DNA of 64,000 bases from Desulfoluna sp942491485 (lineage in GTDB: Bacteria > Desulfobacterota > Desulfobacteria > Desulfobacterales > Desulfolunaceae): positions 1 through 64,000 of the forward strand of contig CALOAX010000015.1 of the NCBI GenBank assembly GCA_942491485.1. The letters are read 5' to 3'. The position numbers were made by a program, and so were the translations under genes. The notes under the pieces are model-generated. The model did not search any database and was not told the DNA's origin. It was given only the letters and a program-made list of their open reading frames with translations. Numbering within the stretch: the stretch's first letter is position 1; every line of letters starts with the position of its first letter. Below, one piece after another: positions 42,140 through 51,067 of this stretch.

Positions 42140-42712
42140 ATGAAAAAACTGCTGCTGTACACCCTTTGCGCCTGGCTCTTTTTTATCTCAGCCGCCTGGT
42201 CGGCGCCCACGGTCACCGTCAAAACGGAGACCTACGACATCTACGGCACCACCGCCCAGGAGTTGCGGGATCAAATGATTCTCTTCGGGGTCACGTGGCG
42301 GGACGGCAAGAAGTACGACGCCCTGACCACATGGTTCACCCGCTGGAGGTACACTTGGGAATCCGGTGTGCACTCCTGCGAGATCACAGGGGTCGAGACC
42401 TCGGTGGACGTCCTCCACCGACTTCCCAAATGGGCCAACAAAGACGAGGCGCCACCGGCCCTGAAACGCCGGTGGGAACGCTACATGAAAAACCTCATGC
42501 TGCATGAAAACGGCCATAAAGACTTGGGCATTGCCGCTGCGGCGGAAATTGAAAGGGCCATCGGAAGCATGCCGTCCGAACGCAGCTGCGAGGCCCTGGA
42601 GGCTGCCGCAAATGCGCTGGGAGAGCGCACCCTCGATACGTACAGAGAGATTGAAATAGAATATGACCGGGAAACCGGCCACGGACGGACCCAGGGGGCT
42701 GTGTTTCCATAG
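42140..42712 (+). CDS. DUF922 secreted zinc-protease-like protein
   Basis: 190 residues. Signal peptide (LLLYTLCAWLFFISAAWS) then the DUF922 pattern: YDIYGTTAQELRDQM, RWRYTWESG and the metal motif HENGHKD (HExGH) with a helical C-terminal part. DUF922 proteins are predicted extracytoplasmic metallopeptidases. The gene lies 42 bp after the previous one. A single Cys (HSC) follows the strand region. Confidence 0.85.
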   Translation: MKKLLLYTLCAWLFFISAAWSAPTVTVKTETYDIYGTTAQELRDQMILFGVTWRDGKKYDALTTWFTRWRYTWESGVHSCEITGVETSVDVLHRLPKWANKDEAPPALKRRWERYMKNLMLHENGHKDLGIAAAAEIERAIGSMPSERSCEALEAAANALGERTLDTYREIEIEYDRETGHGRTQGAVFP

Positions 42713-42749
42713 AGCCAGCTTTCCCCGATCCTTAAGGCAGAAAAAACAG

Positions 42750-43229
42750 ATGAAAATCACGCAAGACGACAGTAAAATCCTCCGGGTAGAAGAGAAGAAC
42801 ACAACCATCATCCTCCTTGCCGCAGTGGTCGTAACCTTTGCTTTGGTCCGCACCGGCTTTCTCATACACAGCGTCGGTCTTGCCTACGAGCATTACCTCC
42901 ACTGGATATTCATAGCAGCTCTGGCTGCATTTGCAGGCAACAGCTTCGCCGAAGAGGTGAGTTTCACCTTTGACCGCACCAACAAGGTGATGTCCTGGTC
43001 TCGAAAAAAACTGTTCGGGGACAAAAAAGAGGGGCGGCTCTCTTTTTCTGCCATAGAGGACGTGAGAATCGGGTACCGGGGAACCGGGAAATTAGCCAAA
43101 TACCGCATTGAACTGGTGGTGGAAGGGCAGCCCTTTCCCCTTTCTCAAATCTATTTCCAGGGCATGAAAGCAAAAGACAATTGCGATGGCGTTGCCCAGC
43201 GCATCCTTGAAACCCTCCCTAAAAAATAA
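42750..43229 (+). CDS. Two-helix membrane protein, unknown
   Basis: 159 residues. Two membrane helices (TTIILLAAVVVTFALVRTGF; HYLHWIFIAALAAFAGNSF) are followed by a beta-rich cytoplasmic domain (EEVSFTFDRTNKVMSWSRKKLFG, LSFSAIEDVRIGYRG). The latter pattern resembles PH-like domains in other bacterial membrane proteins. The start follows aaggcag. It is the last gene of the small envelope group; function is unknown. Confidence 0.65.
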   Translation: MKITQDDSKILRVEEKNTTIILLAAVVVTFALVRTGFLIHSVGLAYEHYLHWIFIAALAAFAGNSFAEEVSFTFDRTNKVMSWSRKKLFGDKKEGRLSFSAIEDVRIGYRGTGKLAKYRIELVVEGQPFPLSQIYFQGMKAKDNCDGVAQRILETLPKK

Positions 43230-43235
43230 AAAGCG

Positions 43236-43385
43236 TGCCTCCGGCGGCAAGGTGAGCCACCTTGAAAGCAGGTTGCCGCAGCACTTTAACCCTCGCGTGT
43301 CGCGCCATAGCCCGTCTACGTAGTTGAATGATACTACGTAGACAGGGGCGTAGGCGGATTCCTCGGGTCAAATCACTGCGGCATT
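43236..43385 (+). repeat. Family A repeat with a nested hairpin insertion
   Basis: GCCTCCGGCGGCAAGGTG six bases after the stop. The loop between CCCTCG and TTCCTCGGG is interrupted by ~64 bp (43291-43354) containing its own hairpin, GTCTACGTAG-N10-CTACGTAGAC. Other copies have only a few loop bases here. Confidence 0.82.
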
Positions 43386-43881
43386 TTCATAAAACGTGTG
43401 GGCCTGGTATCAAAACAGGGTTACCTTTTTTAAGGTGGAGTGGAGGCACCACGGCACCCTCCTGGGCGCGCCGTGCTCCGTCGCGGCTTTTTTTGCCGGG
43501 GGCTTGCCCCGGCCAGAGTCACCCTAAAATGCCCATTATTGAACCAGGCCAACTTATGCATTTATTTTTTTATTACCCCTTATTCGCAGCCATGTTCCGA
43601 ACATATACGTTAATCGCAATGGACTGAAATAGCGGGGTTCCAGACCCGCTGGGGCCATCAAGATTTTGGACTGCATGAAGAGTTGCGACCTCAGCAGCCA
43701 GATCATGTCTTTTTCATAACTGAAGCAGCACAGCGACTCCTCGAACCAAGAATGATTTCTACAAGCCACCATGACGGGGACCTCAATACTCTTGGCGGTA
43801 ACTGAGAATGGATTGTAATAAGATTTATTTTTTGCCTGAGCCCTTACCGCCCGATTTTCCTTTTCTTATGCAAGGCACAAA
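43386..43881. other. Intergenic region, no gene seen
   Basis: About 500 bp before the dnaK terminator. It contains a short GC hairpin (GCGGGGTTCCAGACCCGC near 43631). No coding sequence is supported. Confidence 0.4.
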
Positions 43882-43918
43882 CAAAAAAACCCCGCCCTTT
43901 TATAAAAAAGGCGGGGTT
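43882..43918 (-). terminator. Rho-independent terminator of dnaK
   Basis: A 9-bp GC-rich stem (43888-43896 with 43910-43918) extended by A/T pairs, followed on the minus strand by a run of seven T. It sits about 45 bp after the dnaK stop. Confidence 0.9.
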
Positions 43919-43964
43919 CTCTTTATCGGTCAATGGGCCTGATCAGTCAGGCTCACATCTCGTC

Positions 43965-45872
43965 TTACTTCTCTTCTTTCACTTCTTCGAAGTCAGCGTC
44001 GACCACGTCGTCGTCGGCGGGTGCGGCTCCGGCTGCTGCGCCTTCGGCACCGCCCTGACCTTCTTCAGCGGCCTTCTTGTAGGCAGCTTCAGCGATCTTG
44101 TGGGACGCCTGGGTCAGCTCTTCGGTAAGCTTGGTGATCTCTTCAGCGTCCTCGCCTTCCATGGCCTTCTTCAGCTTTTCAATGACCTCGGCAACGTTGG
44201 CCTTGGTGGCCTCATCCGCGCCTTCGCCCACTTCCTTGACAGCTTTCTCTGTCTGGTAGATCAGGGCATCGGCAGTGTTTCTGGCTTCAACAAGGGCCTT
44301 TTTCTGCTTGTCTTCATCTGCATGAAGCTCGGCATCCTTGACCATCTGCTGAATATCTTCTTCGGACAGACCGCTGTCGCTGGTGATCTTGATGGACTGC
44401 TCTTTGTTGGTGGCCTTGTCCTTTGCAGAGACAGAGACGATACCGTTGGAGTCGATGTCGAAGGTCACCTCAATCTGGGGCACACCGCGGGGTGCGGGGG
44501 GAATGTCCGACAGGTCGAAGCGGCCAAGGGTCTTGTTGGTCTCAGCCATCTCGCGCTCACCCTGGAGCACGTGGATGGATACGGCAGGCTGGTTGTCAGC
44601 TGCTGTGGAGAAGACCTGGCTCTTACGGGTGGGGATGGTGGTGTTCTTCTCAATGAGCTTGGTCATGACGCCGCCCAGGGTCTCGATACCGAGGGAGAGA
44701 GGGGTCACATCAAGAAGAAGAACGTCATCCACGTCCCCTTTAAGAACGCCACCCTGAATGGCCGCACCGAGGGCCACGACTTCATCGGGGTTTACGCCCT
44801 TGTGGGGGTCTTTGCCGAAGATCTCTTTTACGCGATCCTGAACGGCTGGCATACGAATCATGCCACCCACGAGGATTACCTCGTCAATGTCGCCGGCTGA
44901 AAGACCCGCATCCTTCATAGCGGTGACGCAAGGCTTGGTGAGGTTGTCGAGAAGATCGGCAACCAGGGACTCCAGCTTGGCGCGGGAGAGCTTCACGTTC
45001 AGGTGCTTGGGACCGGACGCGTCGGCGGTGATGAAAGGCAGGTTGATGTCGGTCTCCATGGCAGAGGAGAGTTCCATCTTCGCCTTTTCCGCAGCCTCTT
45101 TCAGGCGCTGAAGGGCCATTTTATCGGAACGCAGGTCGATGCCCTGCTCTTTTTTAAACTCGTCAGCCAGGAAATCGATGACGCGAAGGTCAAAGTCCTC
45201 ACCGCCGAGGTGGGTGTCGCCGTTGGTGGACTTCACCTCAAAAACGCCGTCGCCGATCTCGAGGATGGAGACGTCAAAGGTACCGCCGCCAAGGTCGAAG
45301 ACAGCAATCTTCTCTTCGCTCTTCTTGTCCAGGCCGTAAGCAAGGGATGCTGCGGTGGGCTCGTTGATGATACGAAGCACGTTAAGGCCGGCAATACGGC
45401 CTGCGTCCTTGGTGGCCTGACGCTGGCTGTCGTTGAAGTAAGCGGGGACAGTGATGACGGCGTCAACCACCTCTTCACCGAGGTACTCTTCAGCGGTCTT
45501 CTTGATGTTGGCAAGAATAAAGGAAGAGATCTCAGCAGGGCTGTGCAGGTTTCCGCGCAGATCGATGCGCACGTCGCCGTTGTCCGCTTTTTTGATCTCG
45601 TAGGGGAGAATCTTTGCGTCACGCTGTACTTCGCTGGAGTCGAACTTGCGACCCACGAGGCGCTTCACGCCGAACACGGTATTTTCAGGGTTGGTGATGG
45701 CCTGACGCTTGGCGATCTGGCCCACGAGACGCTCCCCGCTTTCAGAAACGGCAACGGTGGAAGGAGTGGTACGGCCCCCTTCTGTGTTGGTGATAACTGT
45801 GGCGTCTCCACCTTCCATAATCGCGACACATGAGTTTGTTGTGCCCAGATCGATACCTATAACTTTACCCAT
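43965..45872 (-). CDS. dnaK: Chaperone DnaK (Hsp70)
   Basis: 635 residues. Nucleotide-binding domain with GIDLGTTNSCVAIMEGG, VITVPAYFNDSQRQATKDAGRIAGL and VFDLGGGTFDVSIL; a substrate-binding domain (DVTPLSLGIETLGGVMTKLI) and a C-terminal lid ending in an acidic EEVK-type tail. It binds unfolded polypeptides with DnaJ and GrpE. The start at MGKVIGIDLG follows ggagg; an upstream in-frame ATG is not conserved. grpE lies 90 bp upstream in the same operon. dnaJ is not adjacent. Confidence 0.98.
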   Translation of the reverse strand: MGKVIGIDLGTTNSCVAIMEGGDATVITNTEGGRTTPSTVAVSESGERLVGQIAKRQAITNPENTVFGVKRLVGRKFDSSEVQRDAKILPYEIKKADNGDVRIDLRGNLHSPAEISSFILANIKKTAEEYLGEEVVDAVITVPAYFNDSQRQATKDAGRIAGLNVLRIINEPTAASLAYGLDKKSEEKIAVFDLGGGTFDVSILEIGDGVFEVKSTNGDTHLGGEDFDLRVIDFLADEFKKEQGIDLRSDKMALQRLKEAAEKAKMELSSAMETDINLPFITADASGPKHLNVKLSRAKLESLVADLLDNLTKPCVTAMKDAGLSAGDIDEVILVGGMIRMPAVQDRVKEIFGKDPHKGVNPDEVVALGAAIQGGVLKGDVDDVLLLDVTPLSLGIETLGGVMTKLIEKNTTIPTRKSQVFSTAADNQPAVSIHVLQGEREMAETNKTLGRFDLSDIPPAPRGVPQIEVTFDIDSNGIVSVSAKDKATNKEQSIKITSDSGLSEEDIQQMVKDAELHADEDKQKKALVEARNTADALIYQTEKAVKEVGEGADEATKANVAEVIEKLKKAMEGEDAEEITKLTEELTQASHKIAEAAYKKAAEEGQGGAEGAAAGAAPADDDVVDADFEEVKEEK

Positions 45873-45961
45873 TTTTTCCTCCATGCCTGTGCAACCGAGA
45901 GCAGGCTTCAAAATAAGTCTTTTCTAATAACTGTTCTGATGTGTATGGCCCGGGACTTCGT

Positions 45962-46654
45962 CTATTCGGCCTCGGCCTTTTCGTTTTCACCTGCGCTTTC
46001 CGCAGCCGCCTTGGAGACGACCACCATGGCCGGGCGAATGAGCCTGTCATGGAGCAGGTACCCTTTCAGCATCTCTTTCACCACGGTATTTTCAGGGACC
46101 AGATTGGTCTCTTCCTGAACCACCGCCTGGTGAAAGTTGGGATCAAAGGGCTTGCCTTCAGACTCCAGTGGCTTAAGGTGAAACTTATCGAACACTTTAA
46201 ATATTTCGGTCAGGGTCATTTTGACCCCTTCAATCACGCCCTGTCCGGCATCATCACCGCTCCCCCCGGTGGACTCCACAGCCCTTTCGAGGTTGTCGAT
46301 GACGGGAAGAAGCTGCTTGATAAAGGCCTCATTGGCATACTTCTTCGCATCCTGAAATTCCCGGGCGGAACGTTTCTTGTAATTATCAAACTCAGCGGTG
46401 GCCCGGAGCAGACGATCATAATTTTCAGAGGCTTTCGCTTCCGCTTGTTTCACCTTCTCCTCCATCAACTCTTCGGGGCTTTTGATAACCTCTTCAGCGT
46501 CTTCCTCCACGGAGGTCTCCTCCGCGGCGTCTTCCGCCTCTGAAGCGGTTTTCACCTCCGCCTCTGAAGCGCGCTCCACTTCAGGCTCCGAAACGGTTTC
46601 CACTTCGGGCTCAACGCCCTTTGCTTCTGTATCATTCTGACGCTTCTTGGCCAA
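45962..46654 (-). CDS. grpE: Nucleotide exchange factor GrpE
   Basis: 230 residues. An acidic, low-complexity N-terminal extension with repeated SEAE/SEPEVE units (~1-60), then the long coiled coil (RLLRATAEFDNYKKRSAREFQDAKKYA) and C-terminal beta domain (FDPNFHQAVVQEET, VVKEMLKGYLLHDRLIRPAMVVVSK). It drives ADP release from DnaK. The start is TTG, with aggag seven bases upstream. No CIRCE element was seen before it, so control by HrcA is not indicated. Confidence 0.96.
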   Translation of the reverse strand: MAKKRQNDTEAKGVEPEVETVSEPEVERASEAEVKTASEAEDAAEETSVEEDAEEVIKSPEELMEEKVKQAEAKASENYDRLLRATAEFDNYKKRSAREFQDAKKYANEAFIKQLLPVIDNLERAVESTGGSGDDAGQGVIEGVKMTLTEIFKVFDKFHLKPLESEGKPFDPNFHQAVVQEETNLVPENTVVKEMLKGYLLHDRLIRPAMVVVSKAAAESAGENEKAEAE

Positions 46655-46828
46655 TGCTCACTCCTGAATTCTATAGAACCCGAAAAACTCCGCCGCGCTG
46701 CATGGAACCACCTGAACGGGGTCACTTGATCCGTCACCTCTCTTTTTTATGGAGGGCAACCTGGTCTCGCATGCAGCCGATTCATCACCGTTATGAACAT
46801 GAAGCTTCGGGGCCACGCTGGTGAACCG

Positions 46829-46845
46829 GGGTGTTTCCCCGGATA
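46829..46845. other. Hairpin in the grpE leader
   Basis: CCGGGG-tgttt-CCCCGG within the long region before grpE. The rest of 46655-47028 holds no supported gene; on the minus strand a TTGACA at about 46936-46941 could be a -35 box for grpE. Confidence 0.4.
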
Positions 46846-47020
46846 TCATAAGGACAAACAGTCGGACTTGTTGTCTAAACCATTCACAGATCGCTTGATT
46901 CATGCGATTCGAAAAAAAAATAATACGTATTGATCAGTTGTCAATGGGGGGTTTGGGTAAAAAAGTGGGGAAAAAAGAGCCAGAGGGGCGTAAGTAAGGA
47001 GTGCTTAGGAAAAATGGGCA

Positions 47021-47028
47021 AAAAAAAA
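47021..47028 (-). terminator. Poly-U end of SRP RNA
   Basis: Eight A on the plus strand give a T-run directly after the closing stem of the SRP RNA on the minus strand. Confidence 0.7.
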
Positions 47029-47157
47029 CCTGACCGCATCCGCCGACCGGGATCGATCCACGACACAGACCACATCCCTTAGTGCTGCTTCCTTCCGGAT
47101 CTGACACGGTTCGAGCAGGGCTGTTGCATGGCGGCCGGTCGGCAAGACACGGCCAGG
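47029..47157 (-). ncRNA. ffs: Signal recognition particle RNA (4.5S type)
   Basis: The minus strand reads GTCAGATCCGGAAGGAAGCAGC, the conserved Ffh-binding tetraloop and helix-8 region of bacterial SRP RNA. The flanks pair: CCTGGCCG with CGGTCAGG, and TGCCGACCGG with CCGGTCGGCG. This gives one long rod of about 129 nt. The RNA binds Ffh and targets membrane proteins. A promoter precedes it and a T-run ends it. Confidence 0.93.
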
Positions 47158-47164
47158 AGACATA

Positions 47165-47193
47165 CATATACGTGGAACGAAGGACCTTTTCAA
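47165..47193 (-). promoter_or_regulatory. Housekeeping promoter of SRP RNA
   Basis: On the minus strand: -35 TTGAAA (47188-47193), 17-bp spacer, -10 TATATG (47165-47170). The predicted start about 7 bases on coincides with the base of the SRP RNA stem. Confidence 0.75.
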
Positions 47194-47489
47194 CCCCCTT
47201 TTTGCCAAAAATGAGTGGAAGGGGAATCATGGGGGCGGGAACATGGCGCAGGTGCCCGGACACAACGTTCAAAATTGCCTTGAATACCGAGCGGTAATGG
47301 GCGAGCACGGCCCCGAACCCAACACCAGACCTCATCCCTGGTTGACACCGACCGGGGGGTATTCTAACCTCGTAATGATCCGGCCATAAATAATCCGGCA
47401 CCATACAACGAACCGGCCTTGCGTGCAGCGGCACCGGCAAAACACCCTTTTAAGCTTCCCGAACCCATAACTGAAACATCCCTGGCTTC

Positions 47490-48956
47490 ATGACCCGACA
47501 CCCACAGACAACGCTCATTAAAAAGGTCCATGCCACCCTTGTGCGCCACGCCATGCTCAACCAGGGCGACCATATCCTTGTGGCCCTTTCCGGAGGAGCC
47601 GACTCCATGGCCCTGCTGCACATCCTCCACCGGCTGGCCACCGACCTTGCCCTCTCCCTCTCGGTGGCCCACCTCAACCACGGCATCCGCGGAGAAGCGG
47701 CGGATCGGGACCAGGACTTTGCCAGACAGGTGGCTGCGGCCTTAAACCTGCCTTTTTATACAACCGCCGTGGACGTTCCAGCCCAGGCCAGGCGTGCCGG
47801 AACCGGCCTGGAGGAGACTGCCCGGAACGCCAGGCATGCATTCCTTCACGAGGTGGCATCCTCCTGCGGAGCACGACGCATTGCCGTGGGGCACCACAAG
47901 GGAGACATGGCCGAACAGCTCCTGCTCAACCTGCTTCGCGGATCGGGTCTCAAGGGCCTTGGGGCCATGAACCCGGTGACAAAGCAAGGGATCATCCGCC
48001 CCCTCATGGATTGTTCCCGAGAAGAGCTCACCGCCTGGCTCGAGGCAGACGGCATCGGCCATGTCATCGATGCCACCAACAGTGACACCGCTTACACCCG
48101 AAACCGGATTCGACACGCACTCATCCCCATGCTGGAAGCGTCCTTTAACCCGTCGACCGTCGACACCCTTGCCCGAACCGCCGCTCTGCTGCGGGATGAA
48201 GAGGCCTGGGTAAGCGACATGACCGAGGGACACTACTCTGACAGCCTCGTTTCTGAAGAGCCAAACCACCTGACACTCTCCACCGAAAAGCTCACAACCC
48301 TGCACCCCGCCGCCCGAAAACGCGTCCTGAGACGCGCCGCCGAGGCCCTGTGCGGCTCCACGCGGGCCCTCACAACTGCCCACATCCATAGCCTTGAAGG
48401 TCTTATGGACCAGGGGGGCAACGGCCGTTCCGTAGACCTCTCCCAAGGGCTTCGCGGCACCCTGACAAGGGACGGGGTTCACCTCACTGTTGAGACGGAA
48501 AGCCTGCGCAACAAACGATCCCCCCTTCTCGTGGAGACACCACCTTTTTCGTACCATGTGGAAAGCCCGACCCCAGGGGCCCCAACCAATCAAGTGATTG
48601 CAGAAACCGGGGACCAACTGGTGTTCCGATGGATCCAGGCACCGGAAGTCCCCGTTGACAGCCGCGACGCCTTGCGTGTCTTTCTTGCACCCGAAGCGGT
48701 CACATTCCCCTTAACCATCCGAAATACCCGCCCCGGAGATCGCTTCCGCCCCGAAGGGGGCAGCGGGGGCCGCAAGCTCGGACGATTTCTTGCGGACTGC
48801 AACATCGAAGGTCCAAAGCGCTCGGAAATCCCCCTGATTGTATCAAAAGAAAAGATCCTGTGGGTTGCCGGGCGCAGGCTGGATACCTCGGCTGCCGGGC
48901 CGCCCCCGGGGGGCCAGGCCCTTGAAATTGTGCTCCGAAGACATAAAAAAGGGTGA
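47490..48956 (+). CDS. tilS: tRNA(Ile)-lysidine synthase
   Basis: 488 residues. The PP-loop ATP-binding motif SGGADSMALLHIL, HLNHGIRGEAADRDQDF, ETARNARHAFL and VGHHKGDMAEQLLLNLLRGSG define TilS. A middle domain and C-terminal TilS_C region (FRPEGGSGGRKLGRFLADCNI, ILWVAGRRLD) complete the long form. It converts C34 of the CAU-anticodon tRNA-Ile to lysidine, allowing AUA decoding. ftsH follows 120 bp downstream, a common tilS-ftsH pairing. Confidence 0.96.
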   Translation: MTRHPQTTLIKKVHATLVRHAMLNQGDHILVALSGGADSMALLHILHRLATDLALSLSVAHLNHGIRGEAADRDQDFARQVAAALNLPFYTTAVDVPAQARRAGTGLEETARNARHAFLHEVASSCGARRIAVGHHKGDMAEQLLLNLLRGSGLKGLGAMNPVTKQGIIRPLMDCSREELTAWLEADGIGHVIDATNSDTAYTRNRIRHALIPMLEASFNPSTVDTLARTAALLRDEEAWVSDMTEGHYSDSLVSEEPNHLTLSTEKLTTLHPAARKRVLRRAAEALCGSTRALTTAHIHSLEGLMDQGGNGRSVDLSQGLRGTLTRDGVHLTVETESLRNKRSPLLVETPPFSYHVESPTPGAPTNQVIAETGDQLVFRWIQAPEVPVDSRDALRVFLAPEAVTFPLTIRNTRPGDRFRPEGGSGGRKLGRFLADCNIEGPKRSEIPLIVSKEKILWVAGRRLDTSAAGPPPGGQALEIVLRRHKKG

Positions 48957-49076
48957 AAACCCCACAAATGCTCCGGATTATGCCTTGCCTAAATTGCAAT
49001 GATGATTAATATGGGTTTAACCCTGCGCTGAGTTCAGGGACGAACCGAAGACGAAAGATCATGGAGGACTCATTAC

Positions 49077-50981
49077 TTGAACCCATTCTATAAAAATCTC
49101 TCCCTCTGGCTGGTCATCATCCTGATGATGGTCATGCTGTACAATATCTTCAACCAGAACCAGCCCGGAGGCCAGACTGTACCGTACTCTGAATTTATTT
49201 CTCAGGTGGAAAGCGGGAATGTCACCCGAGTTACCATTCAAAACAAGGATATCCTGGTTACGGACAGCAACAACGCCTCATACAAGGTGTTTTCCCCCGA
49301 TGATCCCCAGCTGATCCCGACACTCAAGGACAAAGGCGTCATCATCGATGCCAAGCCACCTGCAGAAGCGCATTGGCTCGTCTCCATCATCGCCTCCTGG
49401 CTGCCCATGATCATCCTCATCGGAATCTGGATCTTCTTCATGAAGCAGATGCAGGGTGGGGCCGGCGGCAAAGCCATGAGCTTCGGCAAGAGCAAGGCCC
49501 GACTTCTCTCCGAAGACCGTCAGCGTATCACATTCCGTGATGTGGCTGGCGTCGAGGAGGCCAAGGAAGAGCTCACCGAGGTGGTGGACTTCCTCCGCGA
49601 CCCAAAAAAATTCACCCGACTGGGTGGCCGTATCCCCAAAGGTGTTCTGCTGGTGGGCCCTCCCGGTACCGGCAAGACCCTTCTGGCACGTTCCGTCGCG
49701 GGCGAAGCCGAGGTCCCCTTCTTCACCATCAGCGGCTCCGACTTTGTTGAGATGTTCGTGGGTGTAGGTGCCTCCAGGGTGCGAGACCTCTTTGCCCAGG
49801 CCAAGAAAAATGCCCCATGCATCATTTTTATCGACGAAATTGACGCTGTGGGACGTCAGCGCGGCGCCGGTCTCGGCGGCGGTCATGACGAACGTGAGCA
49901 GACCCTCAACCAGCTCCTTGTAGAAATGGATGGTTTTGAAAGCAACGAAGGGGTTATCCTCATCTCTGCCACCAACCGTCCCGATGTCCTCGACCCGGCC
50001 CTTCTTCGCCCCGGTCGGTTTGACCGACAGGTGGTGGTGGACCTGCCCGACATCAACGGCAGAAAGAAGATCCTGGAAGTCCACATGCGCAAAACCCCCC
50101 TTGCCGACGACGTCAACGCCATGAACCTGGCCAAAGGGACCCCCGGATTTTCCGGTGCGGACCTTGAAAACATGGTCAACGAAGCCGCCCTTCTGGCCGC
50201 AAAGCGCGACCAGGAAAAGCTTCGCATGGTGGATTTTGAAGACGCCAAGGACAAGGTGTACATGGGCCTTGAAAGAAAATCCAAGGTCATCAAGGATGAG
50301 GACAAAAAGACCACCGCTTACCACGAAGCAGGCCATGCCCTCGTGGCGCGATTCCTCCCCGGAACCGATGCGGTGAACAAGGTCACCATCATCCCCAGAG
50401 GCAGAGCTGCCGGCGTCACCTGGTTCCTCCCCGAAGAGCGGGATTTCAAGTACAAGGACCAGCTCTTGAACGAGCTCTCTGTGGCCTACGGCGGACGCGT
50501 GGCCGAAGAGATTATCTTCAAGCGCATCAGCACCGGTGCCTCCAACGACATCAAACAGGCCAGCAGCATGGCCAACAAGATGGTTCGGGACTGGGGCATG
50601 AGTGAAAAACTTGGTCCCCTCTCCTACTCCAACTCCCAGGACCAGATCTTCCTTGGACGGGAAATATCCCAGCACAAGGACTACTCCGAGCACACGGCCC
50701 GGCTCATCGATGATGAGGTCACCCGCTTCATCATGGACAGCTACAACAAGGCGAACGAGATTCTCACCGAGAACCTCGATGTGCTCCACGCCCTCTCCGA
50801 ACTTCTCCTGGACAAGGAGACCGTCATGGGCAAGGAGCTGGACGACCTCATCTACGCCATGCGCCCCGGCATCGTCCTCACCTCCAACCCCCTCGACACC
50901 GGCGATGATTCCGACACGCCCGAAGAGGTGATCTTGGAGTCCGAGCCCAAGGACGACGCTGGCGATACAGACAACGCATAG
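49077..50981 (+). CDS. ftsH: Membrane AAA+ zinc metalloprotease FtsH
   Basis: 634 residues. Two membrane helices (LWLVIILMMVMLYNIF; LVSIIASWLPMIILIGIWIFF) bracket a periplasmic domain. The AAA domain has Walker A GPPGTGKT, Walker B IIFIDEIDAVG and the SRH region (ATNRPDVLDPALLRPGRFDRQ). The peptidase has HEAGH. It degrades misfolded membrane proteins and regulatory substrates. The start is TTG preceded by ggagga. It lies between tilS and folP, the classic order. Confidence 0.97.
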   Translation: MNPFYKNLSLWLVIILMMVMLYNIFNQNQPGGQTVPYSEFISQVESGNVTRVTIQNKDILVTDSNNASYKVFSPDDPQLIPTLKDKGVIIDAKPPAEAHWLVSIIASWLPMIILIGIWIFFMKQMQGGAGGKAMSFGKSKARLLSEDRQRITFRDVAGVEEAKEELTEVVDFLRDPKKFTRLGGRIPKGVLLVGPPGTGKTLLARSVAGEAEVPFFTISGSDFVEMFVGVGASRVRDLFAQAKKNAPCIIFIDEIDAVGRQRGAGLGGGHDEREQTLNQLLVEMDGFESNEGVILISATNRPDVLDPALLRPGRFDRQVVVDLPDINGRKKILEVHMRKTPLADDVNAMNLAKGTPGFSGADLENMVNEAALLAAKRDQEKLRMVDFEDAKDKVYMGLERKSKVIKDEDKKTTAYHEAGHALVARFLPGTDAVNKVTIIPRGRAAGVTWFLPEERDFKYKDQLLNELSVAYGGRVAEEIIFKRISTGASNDIKQASSMANKMVRDWGMSEKLGPLSYSNSQDQIFLGREISQHKDYSEHTARLIDDEVTRFIMDSYNKANEILTENLDVLHALSELLLDKETVMGKELDDLIYAMRPGIVLTSNPLDTGDDSDTPEEVILESEPKDDAGDTDNA

Positions 50982-50995
50982 CCCGAAGCACCCAT

Positions 50996-51022
50996 GTCAC
51001 GGGGCGCCTGTCGCCCCGTGAC
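50996..51022. terminator. Hairpin between ftsH and folP
   Basis: An 11-bp stem GTCACGGGGCG-cctgt-CGCCCCGTGAC, 15 bp after the ftsH stop, without a T-run. It may only attenuate. Confidence 0.5.
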
Positions 51023-51067
51023 ATCCCTGCCCGACCCCGTTTCAGGGCGAAAGGATCCCTTACATTC

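Noticed and set aside
49278..50789. 503-codon minus-strand frame opposite ftsH
   Set aside because: Antisense shadow of ftsH; no recognisable domains.
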